From Lentisphaeria bacterium (lineage in GTDB: Bacteria; Verrucomicrobiota; Lentisphaeria; Victivallales; UBA1829), in contig JAFTIQ010000015.1 in NCBI GenBank assembly GCA_017456805.1, forward strand, positions 1 through 32,938: DNA of 32,938 nt. Direction: 5' to 3'. Positions 7,371 to 16,171 of this stretch are shown piece by piece. Position 1 is the stretch's first letter. Each line of letters begins with the position of its first letter. The notes under the pieces are model-generated. The model was not told where the DNA came from and did no database searches. It saw only the letters and a program-made list of their open reading frames with translations. The position numbers and the translations under genes are program-made.

Positions 7371-9165
7371 TTTCAGAAAAAAACAGAAAGGGCAGGTGCT
7401 GATTCTCGCAATCGTTGCACTTCTGATCCTGATCCTTGCTATCTTTTCTCTGTTTGATATTCAGAATCTGATCCGGGGAAAAGTGAAATCCCAGTCCGCT
7501 GTGGATGCCGCAGCAATCGCCGGGGCAAACTGGCAGAGACATACCCTCAACCTCGTCGGCGAACTCAATATGATCAAAGCAACAACGCTTCTGATCGATG
7601 AATCCATCTTCGGGATCGGCGCAGATTCCGATGCCTTTCTTTCCGTCCCCAATAAAGAGGAATATGAACGGGTTCATCAGGAACAGCGGCTGAAACAGCT
7701 GACTCAGGCATCCGATCTGCTCTCTCAGATGCAGTACCGGATTCTTTTCATCGGGCCGCTGATCGGTGTCGGCGCCGCTCAGGCAGCTGCGAAAAACAAT
7801 GGCTTGAACAGCTATAATAATTTCGGCAGAGCTGTAGCAATGCAAAATTCCATGCTCGCCGGATTCGATGAACGGTCTGCGATCTACGATCATTTCAAAC
7901 AGGATGAATATTGTTCTCAATTCCTTTACGGTTTTCAATGGCATGTGCCGTATTTGAACATGATGACGGTTCTTCAGCATCCACAGGGCAAGAGCGGACT
8001 CGGGTTCGCCGTTATGCCAAGCGGAGAAATGCTGGGGGCTCCCTCGCTTTATACGGACCCGCCGGCTTCTCCTGATTTCTCAAAATATCTCGGCAGAAAA
8101 TTGTTCTACGAAGCTGTACGCGGGGATGATTTCTGCTATCTCCGGGAATTTCTCCTTTCCGGGTTCAGTTCCAGTAAATGGTGGGGCGATATCAAAGTCC
8201 GGCAGAATACCAACTTCCCGAAAGAAAGCGAATTCCTGCCGGTCAAAGTCAGAATCGGTGAAGCATCCTCCACAGAATATGATATGATGAGCGATTACGG
8301 TATGCTGGAGGATCTTTTGGAACGAACCGGGCAGCGGCTGGTTCCCCTTGGCGAAAAATATGACTGGACCGATCCGAAATATGATGATCAGGGAAATGTT
8401 GTTGTCACCGATGATTCTGACAACAAATTGAATCCGCTTCCTGCCATTGATTGGGCATTTTACAAGGATGACTGGGTGGATTACCATAAGACGACTGTCC
8501 GCAACTGGGAACGTTATCTGAGAGGTTCTTTCCGTCCGGAAGCCTCTTATCATTCCGGGGCAGTCGCAAGAATGGATTCCTTTTTCTCGCCGAATTTCCT
8601 GTTTACGAACCGGGGCGGAAATGATCATCAGTTCTCAGAGGCAATCCCTGAAATCAAAGGAAGCGGCGAATATGTCTCCCGTTTGAAAACCGCAGAAAAT
8701 ATCCTGCAATCTTCCCCGCCGACCATCCATGCTTATGCTTTGGCAAAGCCCTTCGGCAGATTGAAAATCGGAAAAAAACTGGTGCCGCCGCACTACTCTT
8801 CCATCGTTCTGCCTGTCTTCTTTGAAACGGCTCTGATCCCGGTTGCTCTGGAAAACCCCGGAATGAATCCCCTTGCAGACTTCAACTGGTATCTCTTCCT
8901 TCTGAATTACATGCCGGAGCTGGGAAAAGTCAATTCTCTCGACAGCATCCCCGGCGATTTGCAGCGTCAGTTCCGAACCTATCATAATATCCTGAAAAAA
9001 GCCGATAATCCTGCATGGCGTCAATTTGGAATCGATTGGCTGGAACGTCCGCTGGCATACGATGAAGATGGAAATGTAACCGTCCGCCAGAAAGACCGCT
9101 GTAATTACTGGCCCGGCGGCAGCGGTGAGAACGGGATCCGCACCATGCCGGCCGCAAAACATTGA
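7345..9165 (+). CDS. Large TadG-like protein with prepilin-type N-terminus
   Basis: The N-terminus shows a short basic leader and QKGQVLILAIVALLILILAI, then a continued hydrophobic helix to about residue 38 and SQSAVDAAAIAGANW (49-63). The pattern of a helix followed by an AVDAAAxAGA motif is characteristic of TadG-like proteins (Flp pilus-assembly TadE/G-like family). At 606 residues it is longer than most TadE proteins and comparable to TadG, but I see no von Willebrand factor A motif (DxSxS) in the long C-terminal part, which has no domain I recognise. It probably tethers a large extracytoplasmic domain to a pilus or surface complex. GGAG sits 9 nt before the ATG, inside the TadE-like gene. 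It converges with the U32 gene, only 4 nt away. Confidence 0.62.
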   Translation: MQNFIWTSNFRKKQKGQVLILAIVALLILILAIFSLFDIQNLIRGKVKSQSAVDAAAIAGANWQRHTLNLVGELNMIKATTLLIDESIFGIGADSDAFLSVPNKEEYERVHQEQRLKQLTQASDLLSQMQYRILFIGPLIGVGAAQAAAKNNGLNSYNNFGRAVAMQNSMLAGFDERSAIYDHFKQDEYCSQFLYGFQWHVPYLNMMTVLQHPQGKSGLGFAVMPSGEMLGAPSLYTDPPASPDFSKYLGRKLFYEAVRGDDFCYLREFLLSGFSSSKWWGDIKVRQNTNFPKESEFLPVKVRIGEASSTEYDMMSDYGMLEDLLERTGQRLVPLGEKYDWTDPKYDDQGNVVVTDDSDNKLNPLPAIDWAFYKDDWVDYHKTTVRNWERYLRGSFRPEASYHSGAVARMDSFFSPNFLFTNRGGNDHQFSEAIPEIKGSGEYVSRLKTAENILQSSPPTIHAYALAKPFGRLKIGKKLVPPHYSSIVLPVFFETALIPVALENPGMNPLADFNWYLFLLNYMPELGKVNSLDSIPGDLQRQFRTYHNILKKADNPAWRQFGIDWLERPLAYDEDGNVTVRQKDRCNYWPGGSGENGIRTMPAAKH

Positions 9166-9169
9166 CGGA

Positions 9170-10408
9170 TCAGGCTTCCGATCCCGCTTGCCGGATGATA
9201 TAAACCTTATCGTTTTCCCGGAGACGGACAGGGGAAACAAATGTTGCCTCCGAACCTTTTTCCGCGATTTCCGCGGGTTTCCCATTGGCACGCAAACCAT
9301 TGATGACAAACCGTTCTGCTCCGGTAGTCGCGCCTGTTACAATGACCGTATCGCCTTCATGCAGTTCTGCAGCCTGAACCTTGCAGAGCGCAGCCTGATG
9401 TTTCTGGAACCAGTTGGCGATTTGTCCTGCAAAGATTTTCTGTTCCGTCGCCTGATTTTCGCCGGAAGCAGCCCCGGAGGAGGGCAGCCCGAGATAATAA
9501 CCGCCATCCCAGAATCCACGGTTGAAAACCCGTTTCAGCCGGTCGATCCACTCCTGTTTCTGTTCATCGGAAACATTGCTGCCTGCATCGATGGCTTCCC
9601 GATATACTTTTGTGACGGCTGCAACATAATCGGCGCCTCTGCCCCTGCCTTCGATCTTGAAGATCCCGACTCCTGCCTTGATCAGCTGATCGAGAATGTT
9701 GATGGTACAAAGATCGTTGGGTGAGAAGATGTACGGGTTCTGCAGTTCCAGTTCCCGTCCGTTTTTCAAATCTGTTACTTTATAGGCGCGGCGGCAGGGC
9801 TGATAACATTCTCCGCGATTGGCGGAATGATCATCCAGCCCCAAACTCAAATAACATCTTCCGGAGACAGCCATACAGAGTGCTCCGTGGATAAAAACTT
9901 CGATAGCAACCGGCTTTCCGGAAGGCCCTGTGACCTGCTCTTCCTGAACCTTCCGGCAGATTTTCTGAACCTGTTCCAGCCGCAACTCTCTGGCAAGAAC
10001 CATGGCATCGGCATATTTTGCCCAGAAACGGATGGAATCCATGTTGCAGACGTTGGACTGAACAGACATGTGGACGGACAGCCCGTGCTCTCTTGCCCGC
10101 AGAACTGCCGCCGGATCAGCTGCGATCACAGCATCGATCCCGGCTTTTTCCGCAACGGCACAAAGAGCTTCTACTTCCGGAAGCTCTTCATCGTAAAGCG
10201 TGGTGTTCAATGCCAGCCATGCTTCCGCATTGTATTCATGACATTGATCTGCGACCCGGGCAATATCGTCGGGTGTGAAATTGACAGCTGCCGCAGCTCT
10301 CATATTCCGTCTGCCCGCCCCGAAATAAACGGCATTCGCTCCGTTTTTCAGTGCCGCAGAAAGTGCTTCCTGCGAACCGGCAGGGGCAAGCAGTACCGGA
10401 GAACTCAT
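9170..10408 (-). CDS. U32 family protein (TrhP/RlhA-like, 4Fe-4S)
   Basis: U32 proteins, long called collagenase-like peptidases, include the RNA hydroxylation factors TrhP (tRNA) and RlhA (23S rRNA) and the ubiquinone hydroxylation pair UbiU/UbiV. The N-terminus PVLLAPAGSQEALSAALKNG is typical. The signature VFIHGALCMAVSGRCYLS (171-188) followed by NRGECYQPCRR provides Cys178, Cys185, Cys201 and Cys205, the expected four iron-sulfur ligands. The 412-residue length and the small beta domain at the C-terminus fit the TrhP-type group best, so tRNA uridine hydroxylation is the likeliest role, but this is inferred. It overlaps the upstream gene by 4 nt (ATGA) and is the last gene of the series; no terminator is evident in the 4 nt before the convergent TadG-like gene. 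Confidence 0.85.
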   Translation of the reverse strand: MSSPVLLAPAGSQEALSAALKNGANAVYFGAGRRNMRAAAAVNFTPDDIARVADQCHEYNAEAWLALNTTLYDEELPEVEALCAVAEKAGIDAVIAADPAAVLRAREHGLSVHMSVQSNVCNMDSIRFWAKYADAMVLARELRLEQVQKICRKVQEEQVTGPSGKPVAIEVFIHGALCMAVSGRCYLSLGLDDHSANRGECYQPCRRAYKVTDLKNGRELELQNPYIFSPNDLCTINILDQLIKAGVGIFKIEGRGRGADYVAAVTKVYREAIDAGSNVSDEQKQEWIDRLKRVFNRGFWDGGYYLGLPSSGAASGENQATEQKIFAGQIANWFQKHQAALCKVQAAELHEGDTVIVTGATTGAERFVINGLRANGKPAEIAEKGSEATFVSPVRLRENDKVYIIRQAGSEA

Positions 10409-11280
10409 TCTGTTTCAGCTCCGAGCTTTGCGGCAATTTTATTCCAGAACGGCGGCAGAACAAATGCCGCTTTGTGCATCTTGGAAGAGTAGGCTTTCAA
10501 ACTGCGGACAAAACGGCGGAAGGGCAGCCGGACCGGACGATTCACTTCATGAGTATCGCAGCCGATACAGACCCCGGTGCTTCCTCCGGAAAAACTGGGA
10601 ACCGTAATGGTGAAATATCCGCTGTATGCGAAGAGATCCCGGAACAGAAGTGCCTGTTTGAGAACCAGTTCCGTATGAAGAATGTGGGACCCTGCCTGAG
10701 CCGCAAGAACGCCGCCGGGTTTCAATGCCAGTTTACATTCTGCCAGAAATTCTTTTCCGGAAAGCTTCTGATCTCTGCCATTGGATTCCGAACCTTCCAC
10801 AAGGATCAGATCATAACATCCGCGTTTCCCTCTGATGAATTCCGTGCCATCCATGATGGTGATATCGACTTTGAAATTATCCATTGCCTTGCGGGTTCCG
10901 GGAAGGTGTTTTTTGCAGAGCTCCACCAGCGAACCGTCAATATCGCAAACGTCGATATGTTCCACACAGGGGTGTTTCAGAAGTTCCCGGACAAGTCCGC
11001 CGTTTCCTCCGCCGATGACCAGAATATTTTCCGGCGCTTCATGGGCATAAGCGGCAGTATGGGCAAACATTTCATGGTACATGAATTCGTCATTCTGAGC
11101 AACCTGGATCCGTCCGTCGAGGGCGAGCACCAGCCCGCAGCCTTCTCCCCGGAAGATCTCTGCTAAATGACAATCCGTTTCCTCTGCCGCGATGGGATCC
11201 AGAACTTTGATCGAAAAAGCCCGCCCCGGCAGAACCGGATTCGTCTCCGTAAAATATCCTTCCTGAAATATGCCGCTCAT
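10405..11280 (-). CDS. Spermidine synthase-like aminopropyltransferase with atypical active-site acids
   Basis: The fold and most motifs match polyamine aminopropyltransferases, which move an aminopropyl group from decarboxylated S-adenosylmethionine to a diamine. LALDGRIQVAQNDEFMYHEM (52-71) and ILVIGGGNGGLVREL (86-100) are canonical. The usual VDSxDP motif, whose two aspartates are the base and the amine ligand, reads VEGSES (161-166): both acids are Glu (162, 165) and the Pro and following gate loop are not recognisable. Activity or diamine choice may therefore differ. The 291-residue length is normal. Start at 11280: a TTG at 11289 lies inside dapA. It sits 5 nt after the dapA stop, suggesting coupled translation. 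Confidence 0.75.
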   Translation of the reverse strand: MSGIFQEGYFTETNPVLPGRAFSIKVLDPIAAEETDCHLAEIFRGEGCGLVLALDGRIQVAQNDEFMYHEMFAHTAAYAHEAPENILVIGGGNGGLVRELLKHPCVEHIDVCDIDGSLVELCKKHLPGTRKAMDNFKVDITIMDGTEFIRGKRGCYDLILVEGSESNGRDQKLSGKEFLAECKLALKPGGVLAAQAGSHILHTELVLKQALLFRDLFAYSGYFTITVPSFSGGSTGVCIGCDTHEVNRPVRLPFRRFVRSLKAYSSKMHKAAFVLPPFWNKIAAKLGAETE

Positions 11281-11285
11281 AACCG

Positions 11286-12182
11286 TCAAATCCCGGCGTT
11301 GAGGGGAACATTTGCCGCTGCGGCAAATTCTTTCATCGTCGCTTCCAGAACAGCACGGTTGGAGGCTGACATTTCGCAGAGCGGGAGACGGTATTCTTCT
11401 TCAATCATTCCGCGCATTGCCATGGCAGCTTTCACCGGAATGGGGTTGGTCTCAATAAAGAGATCCTTGAAGAGCTTGTAGAACCGTCTATGGATCGGCA
11501 AGGCTTCTGTGAATTTTCCAGCCAGACAGAGTTCAACCATTTCTTTTAATTCTGCGGGGAAAACGTTGGAAGCAACACTGATGATCCCTTTTGCACCGAC
11601 GGACATCATGGGAAGAGTCAAACTGTCATCTCCGGAAAGGATCGTGATATCGCAGAGAGAAAGAATTTCAGAGATCCGTTCCACGCTTCCGCCGGCTTCT
11701 TTGACTGCAATCACATTGGCATTCTTGGAGAGACGCGCAATGGTATTTGCCGCGATGGGAACCCCGGCTCTTCCCGGAACGTTGTAAAGCACAATGGGAA
11801 GTCCGCAATCATCCGCAACTTTGGAGAAGTGACGGTAGAGCCCTTCCTGAGTGGGTTTATTGTAGTAAGGCGTGACCTGAAGGGAGCAATCCGCTCCGAT
11901 TTCCTTTGCTTCTTTGGTCAGGTAAACCGCTTCTTCGGTGGAGTTCGCACCCGTTCCCGCCATAACAATACAGCGGCCGTTGGCGACTTTGACAACTTCT
12001 TCCACAACTTTGGCATGTTCCTGCATGGAGAGAGTGGGGGATTCCCCGGAAGTACCGACGGGCACGATCCCGTCAACACCGCCTGCAATCTGAAATTCCA
12101 CCAGATCCCGGAGTTTTCCGTAATCGACAGCTCCCTTGGAAAACGGAGTTGCCAGCGCTGTGTAAAGTCCCTGAATTTTCAT
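11286..12182 (-). CDS. dapA: 4-hydroxy-tetrahydrodipicolinate synthase
   Basis: DapA condenses pyruvate with aspartate-4-semialdehyde, the first committed step of diaminopimelate/lysine synthesis. The 298-residue protein has the standard TIM-barrel length and all key residues at canonical numbers: Lys161 in VIAVKEAGG (Schiff base), Tyr133 in VLYNVPGR, Arg138, and Thr44 in PVGTSGES. The second Thr of the usual proton relay is Ser45, a conservative change. AAGGTG precedes the ATG. It lies 23 nt after dapF, so two lysine/peptidoglycan-precursor genes are adjacent in one transcript. Cytosolic. Confidence 0.95.
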   Translation of the reverse strand: MKIQGLYTALATPFSKGAVDYGKLRDLVEFQIAGGVDGIVPVGTSGESPTLSMQEHAKVVEEVVKVANGRCIVMAGTGANSTEEAVYLTKEAKEIGADCSLQVTPYYNKPTQEGLYRHFSKVADDCGLPIVLYNVPGRAGVPIAANTIARLSKNANVIAVKEAGGSVERISEILSLCDITILSGDDSLTLPMMSVGAKGIISVASNVFPAELKEMVELCLAGKFTEALPIHRRFYKLFKDLFIETNPIPVKAAMAMRGMIEEEYRLPLCEMSASNRAVLEATMKEFAAAANVPLNAGI

Positions 12183-12205
12183 TGTAGCACCTTATGTTGA
12201 AATGT

Positions 12206-12994
12206 TCAAAAATTATATGTCCCTGAAAAAACCGTTACCGCCGGTCCTGTCAGATATATCTCTTTTAAAATATTACCATTTTCCGGAAATTCAACGACGA
12301 TTTCATCGCCGGACCTGCAAAAAATGTACTTTTTTTTGCTTCCATTCTCATTTTTCATCAGAAAAATGGCTGAAGCAGTCACTCCGGTCCCGCAAGCAAG
12401 GGTTTCATCTTCCACTCCCCGCTCATAGGTCCGGATCTTCAAATGGTCGGAATCCAGCACTTCCACAAAATCAATATTCGTTCCCTCCGGAGCAAATCCT
12501 TCCGCATATCTCAGCTTGCTTCCAGCTTTCTTCACATCCAGATTTTCCAGATCCTTGACCTCTACAACCGCATGGGGAACCCCGACTTTTGTGACAAAAC
12601 AATCATATCCGGAAACCGTTTTCATGACCGGTTCCGAGGCATCCGGCATCCGGATCCGGATCATTCCCGGATACAACCGCTCCGCTGTCAAGACACCGGA
12701 ATCTGTCAGAAAAACCGCTTCCCCGGATTGCGTCAAACCGTGATAACTTGCATATTCCATGGCACAGCGCAGTCCATTCCCGCACATTTCCGCCTTCGCT
12801 CCATCCGGATTCCAGAATTCAAAACGGATCTTCTCATCCGCTTGCGATAAGACGATCAGCCCGTCAGAACCGATCCCGTATTTCCGGTCGCAGATCTTTG
12901 CAACTGCATCGCATTCCCTGGGAACGGCAGCATCATGGGTCACAACGAAATCGTTGCCGGCACCCTGCATTTTATCAAAATGAAAACTCTGCAT
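12206..12994 (-). CDS. dapF: Diaminopimelate epimerase
   Basis: DapF interconverts LL- and meso-diaminopimelate, supplying the cross-linking residue of peptidoglycan and the lysine precursor. The two catalytic cysteines are present: Cys71 in EMCGNGLRC and Cys201 in LACGTGVTA. The N-terminus KMQGAGNDFVV and the segment GVPHAVV are also characteristic. The length of 262 residues is at the short end for the family. The start codon overlaps the stop of the upstream methyltransferase (TGATG), which implies translational coupling. dapA follows 23 nt downstream. Confidence 0.94.
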   Translation of the reverse strand: MQSFHFDKMQGAGNDFVVTHDAAVPRECDAVAKICDRKYGIGSDGLIVLSQADEKIRFEFWNPDGAKAEMCGNGLRCAMEYASYHGLTQSGEAVFLTDSGVLTAERLYPGMIRIRMPDASEPVMKTVSGYDCFVTKVGVPHAVVEVKDLENLDVKKAGSKLRYAEGFAPEGTNIDFVEVLDSDHLKIRTYERGVEDETLACGTGVTASAIFLMKNENGSKKKYIFCRSGDEIVVEFPENGNILKEIYLTGPAVTVFSGTYNF

Positions 12995-13764
12995 CAGAAC
13001 CCTGCCCTCCTGACATATTCAAACAAAACAATTGTTCCGGCTTGTGCCACATTCAAAGATTCCGCTGATCCCGGCATGGGGATGACCAGTGGAACTGCGC
13101 CCTCAAGCGGTGCCGCTCCGTTTGCCTCGTTACCAAGAATCACAGCACTGGATTCAAACAGAGATTCCTCTTTAAAAATGGAATTTCCTCCTGCCGGTTC
13201 TGTCCGGTAAAAGGTTTTGACTCCCATTTTTTTCAAATGTTCCGCCGCATCGTCCAGAGATTCAAACTTCCGGATTCCCATGGCAAACTGAGCCCCCATT
13301 CCCGAACGCAATGCCTTCTCGCCAAAGGGATCGACTCCTCCTTTGACAACGGATAGCTCATGGAGTCCGGCAGCCCGGGCTGTCCGGAGGATCGTACCGA
13401 AATTGCCCGGATCCGCCACCCGGTCCAGCAGCAGGACCCATGGATCGGAAATGGGCGTTTCCGGAGAAAGATATCCCGGCTCCCGGCACAACAGAAGCAC
13501 TCCTTGGGAATTCACCGTCCCGCAAAGCGTTTCATATTGCTTTTCAGGAACGGTCACTGTCTTTTCCTGAATCGCTTCCGGAAAAGAAGTACCTTCTCTG
13601 AGGATACAAAGTTCAACGAGATCCGGACGGAGCTGTACCGCTTCTCTTGCGGTCCGCAGCCCCTCTACAAGACAAAATCCGCTCTCGCGGCGCCCGTGAC
13701 GGGTCCCCAGAGAACGGATCAGAGATTCTTGTTTGCGTGTTAAAATCGTTGACACAGAGATCAC
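12994..13764 (-). CDS. SpoU/TrmH family RNA 2'-O-methyltransferase (RlmB-like)
   Basis: This is a SPOUT-class enzyme that should methylate a ribose 2'-OH in rRNA or tRNA using S-adenosylmethionine. After an N-terminal substrate-binding region (about 1-95) come the three family motifs: LDRVADPGNFGTILRTARAA (motif 1, with Asn and Arg), VILGNEANG (motif 2) and IPMPGSAESLNVAQAGTIVL (motif 3). The domain order matches RlmB/TsnR-type proteins; the exact target nucleotide cannot be read from sequence. The GTG start overlaps the upstream TPR gene stop by 4 nt (GTGA), with GGGGAA just before it. The length of 256 residues is normal. Confidence 0.9.
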   Translation of the reverse strand: MISVSTILTRKQESLIRSLGTRHGRRESGFCLVEGLRTAREAVQLRPDLVELCILREGTSFPEAIQEKTVTVPEKQYETLCGTVNSQGVLLLCREPGYLSPETPISDPWVLLLDRVADPGNFGTILRTARAAGLHELSVVKGGVDPFGEKALRSGMGAQFAMGIRKFESLDDAAEHLKKMGVKTFYRTEPAGGNSIFKEESLFESSAVILGNEANGAAPLEGAVPLVIPMPGSAESLNVAQAGTIVLFEYVRRAGF

Positions 13765-14420
13765 TTCCCCGCAGGGAGGCGATCCAGCGCGCGGCCGGCA
13801 AGCTGACTCCAGAAGGCAGAGGCCTGACTGCCGGGATTCGCTGCAATAGCACGTTTGAACGCGAGGCTCGCTCCAGCATAATCTTTTTTCGCAGCAAGAA
13901 GACGCCCCTGGGCATAAGCTGCTTCCTGACGGACAGTTTCATCCGTCAAAGCATTCTCGGCAACAGAAGCATATTCTTTGATCGCTTCATCGGTTTTTCC
14001 GGCAAGTTCATAATTTCCGGCAGCTTCCACTGCTGCGCGGGATCTCAGAAATGCATCTGCTTCCGGATCTGCCGCAACAGATTTCAGAATCTCTGCCGCT
14101 TTATCATATTTCTTGTCCGCAGTATAAAGTCTGGCAAGACGCAGCCGGGCAGCTGTGGCAGCAGGTCCTTTTGCATGTTCCGTCAAAGCCGTTTCAATAT
14201 CTTCGATCGTTTTTGCAGCGGCGAATGCTGCACGGCTTCTGGCTTCTTTGCCTTCCTGCCAGTTCCAGATGGAGGCTCCAACTGCAACAACTACAATAAG
14301 AACAATGCTGAACGCAATCAGTTTTTTGCTGTTCTGAACAACCCAGAGCTCAAAATTGTCAAGTTCCTGAGAAACTCCAGCTTCGGGAATATCAATATTT
14401 TTCTTTTCTTTTGATGCCAT
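13761..14420 (-). CDS. Single-pass membrane protein with TPR-like repeats (YfgM-like)
   Basis: This 219-residue protein has a polar N-terminus, one transmembrane helix (about 33-52, KLIAFSIVLIVVVAVGASIW) and a C-terminal helical region with degenerate tetratricopeptide repeats, for example AATAARLRLARLYTADKKYD and QEAAYAQGRLLAAKKDYAGA. The layout matches the YfgM-like/TPR_21 proteins that associate with the SecYEG translocon, but many unrelated proteins share it, so the role is uncertain. AAGGAG lies 10 nt before the ATG. It heads the run to the U32 gene and has its own promoter at 14459-14486. Confidence 0.75.
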   Translation of the reverse strand: MASKEKKNIDIPEAGVSQELDNFELWVVQNSKKLIAFSIVLIVVVAVGASIWNWQEGKEARSRAAFAAAKTIEDIETALTEHAKGPAATAARLRLARLYTADKKYDKAAEILKSVAADPEADAFLRSRAAVEAAGNYELAGKTDEAIKEYASVAENALTDETVRQEAAYAQGRLLAAKKDYAGASLAFKRAIAANPGSQASAFWSQLAGRALDRLPAGK

Positions 14421-14458
14421 GATCCAATATCTCCTTAGGTTAAATCATTACTCCTTGA

Positions 14459-14486
14459 AATATAAACGCTCTTTGAATATTTTCAA
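14459..14486 (-). promoter_or_regulatory. Promoter of the TPR-methyltransferase-dap-U32 gene series
   Basis: On the minus strand, TTGAAA (14481-14486), a 16-nt spacer and TATATT (14459-14464), about 38 nt before the TPR gene. It lies in the only gap of any size (95 nt) in the minus-strand series between 17683 and 9170. No hairpin terminator for the MFS gene is visible in this gap, so read-through from upstream is possible. Confidence 0.55.
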
Positions 14487-14515
14487 ATCGACTTGCATTT
14501 TTTTTGTCTCTTTTT

Positions 14516-15685
14516 CTATTCTTTTTCCCGTTTCCGCATGCAAAGTGCCAGAACTGCTGAGAGAAAATAAAATGCAGGAACTGAAATCAGCAAAACCGTT
14601 CTCGCAGAGTAATGATTTGCGAAAATCCCGATCCCGAGAAATACCAGTCCGGCAATTCCCCAGGTTCCCCCGACCATCAGCCCCATCCTGACTCCCAGAG
14701 AATATTTCCCCGCAGCGGTTTTTGACATCGCAACAAAAATCGGGAAAACAGAGGAACAGAGTGTTCCGCACAGCAAGGCAAAAACAATCGCCCACGGATG
14801 ATCCGCCAGCAGAAAATAAAGAATCGTAAATGGAATTCCAAGAAACATCAGCGCAAGAAGAAGTCCATCCACTCTCCGCTTGGAGGCAATCATTCCGAGA
14901 ATAACAGAAACCGCAGAAGATCCCCCGCCGAACAGCAGCAGCGCAACATTGCCGAAGCTCAGCGAAAACCCGATCTCCTTGTTCAGCATATATGGAACAA
15001 GCCCGGAAAATGCGGCAGATCCGCAATTCAGAAAAGTGGCAAACCAGAACAGAGTCCAGAAACTCCAGGCAGATTCCACTTCTCCTTTGCTCCCCGTCTT
15101 AACCGTATCCGTTGCAAGTTTAACACGCAGGATCCGGATCAGAAATGCCGTCAGAAGCATGATCGGGAAAAAGATGATCAATCCTTTCAAACCCAACTGT
15201 TCCGCCAGAATTCCGGCAATCAGCGGCGAAAATGCCGCCCCGAGAAAACCGCCTGTCATAAACAGCGGAGTCGTCATCCCCGCAGGAAGTTTATCCAACG
15301 CCTGAACCCCGCGCAGCCCCGTCGGGTGCACCAGAGAAATCCCCAGTGCAGAAAGAAGAATCAGAAGACAGATCACAGGAAATGGAGTCGTTTCAGGCAG
15401 AAATCCCATGAACGTATAACTGCCGATCAGCAGAAGCCCAAAACAAATCCAGATCGGAGATGCCGAACTGCTGCCCAGCTTGGAAATCGGAATCTGCATC
15501 AGATTGCAGCCGATTCCCATAAGGCTGATAAACGCTACCCCGTAAGAAAGATCAAGCCCGAAATAGGTCATGACAACCGGCAGGATCCCGGGCAGAACCC
15601 CGCAGGTGCTGTCCGCAAGAAAATGAACAAACGTCAGCAATCCAAGTTTGATTGACTGGATCCTTATGCCTTCTTCCCGGATCAT
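14516..15685 (-). CDS. Major facilitator superfamily transporter (Fsr-like)
   Basis: This 389-residue protein is almost entirely hydrophobic, with about twelve predicted membrane helices and a short Lys/Arg-rich tail. HFLADSTCGVLPGILPVVM near the N-terminus and GISLVHPTGLRGVQAL in the first half recall the fosmidomycin-resistance (Fsr) group of drug/metabolite exporters; other MFS groups cannot be excluded and the substrate is unknown. The start is placed at 15685, where the ATG overlaps the TrmL-like stop codon (ATGA) and GGGGGGATGAG precedes it. The longer frame reaching 15796 runs through the upstream gene and has no membrane character there. Confidence 0.8.
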   Translation of the reverse strand: MIREEGIRIQSIKLGLLTFVHFLADSTCGVLPGILPVVMTYFGLDLSYGVAFISLMGIGCNLMQIPISKLGSSSASPIWICFGLLLIGSYTFMGFLPETTPFPVICLLILLSALGISLVHPTGLRGVQALDKLPAGMTTPLFMTGGFLGAAFSPLIAGILAEQLGLKGLIIFFPIMLLTAFLIRILRVKLATDTVKTGSKGEVESAWSFWTLFWFATFLNCGSAAFSGLVPYMLNKEIGFSLSFGNVALLLFGGGSSAVSVILGMIASKRRVDGLLLALMFLGIPFTILYFLLADHPWAIVFALLCGTLCSSVFPIFVAMSKTAAGKYSLGVRMGLMVGGTWGIAGLVFLGIGIFANHYSARTVLLISVPAFYFLSAVLALCMRKREKE

Positions 15686-16158
15686 GGTCTCATCCCCCCG
15701 TTTCTTACCAGAAGGTAAAGAACTACCGCAGCACAGTTGCCGACATTGATGGAGCTTTTGCCGCCGAACATGGGAAGCTGAAGAAAACGTTCGCAAACAC
15801 TCAGAGCTTCCTCCGAGATCCCAAGTGCCTCATTCCCGAAGACTAAGGCAATCTCCTGATCCGGAATCGCAAAATCCCAGGCATCAACTGCCCCTTCTAC
15901 CGTATCAACTGCCACACAAAGACACCCTTCCTCTTTCAATTTCCGCAATGCAGATGCTCCATCCGGAAACCAGCGGCAGGGAACCGTTTTATCTGTTCCC
16001 ATTGCAGTTTTTTCCAGTTTCGGGTGCGGCGGCGCCGCCGTGTAGCCGCAGCAAACTATTTCAACAGCTCCCACAGCATCTGCCAAACGAAAAATATTGC
16101 CGACATTGTGTGCGCTGCGCAGCCGGTCAAGCACGATATGGATCTTCGGAAGGGACAT
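15682..16158 (-). CDS. TrmH/TrmL-like tRNA/rRNA 2'-O-methyltransferase
   Basis: This 158-residue protein is a minimal SPOUT methyltransferase. Motif 1 is RSAHNVGNIFRLADAVG (14-30), motif 2 LVFGNEALGIS, and motif 3 LPMFGGKSSINVGNCAAVVL, which forms the knot that binds S-adenosylmethionine. The size matches single-domain enzymes such as TrmL, which methylates tRNA position 34, but it could equally be a TrmH-like enzyme acting elsewhere. It starts 13 nt after the DEAD-box helicase stop and overlaps the MFS gene by 4 nt. It is the second SpoU-type enzyme in this stretch. Confidence 0.88.
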   Translation of the reverse strand: MSLPKIHIVLDRLRSAHNVGNIFRLADAVGAVEIVCCGYTAAPPHPKLEKTAMGTDKTVPCRWFPDGASALRKLKEEGCLCVAVDTVEGAVDAWDFAIPDQEIALVFGNEALGISEEALSVCERFLQLPMFGGKSSINVGNCAAVVLYLLVRNGGMRP

Positions 16159-16171
16159 GGTCTTTCAATCC

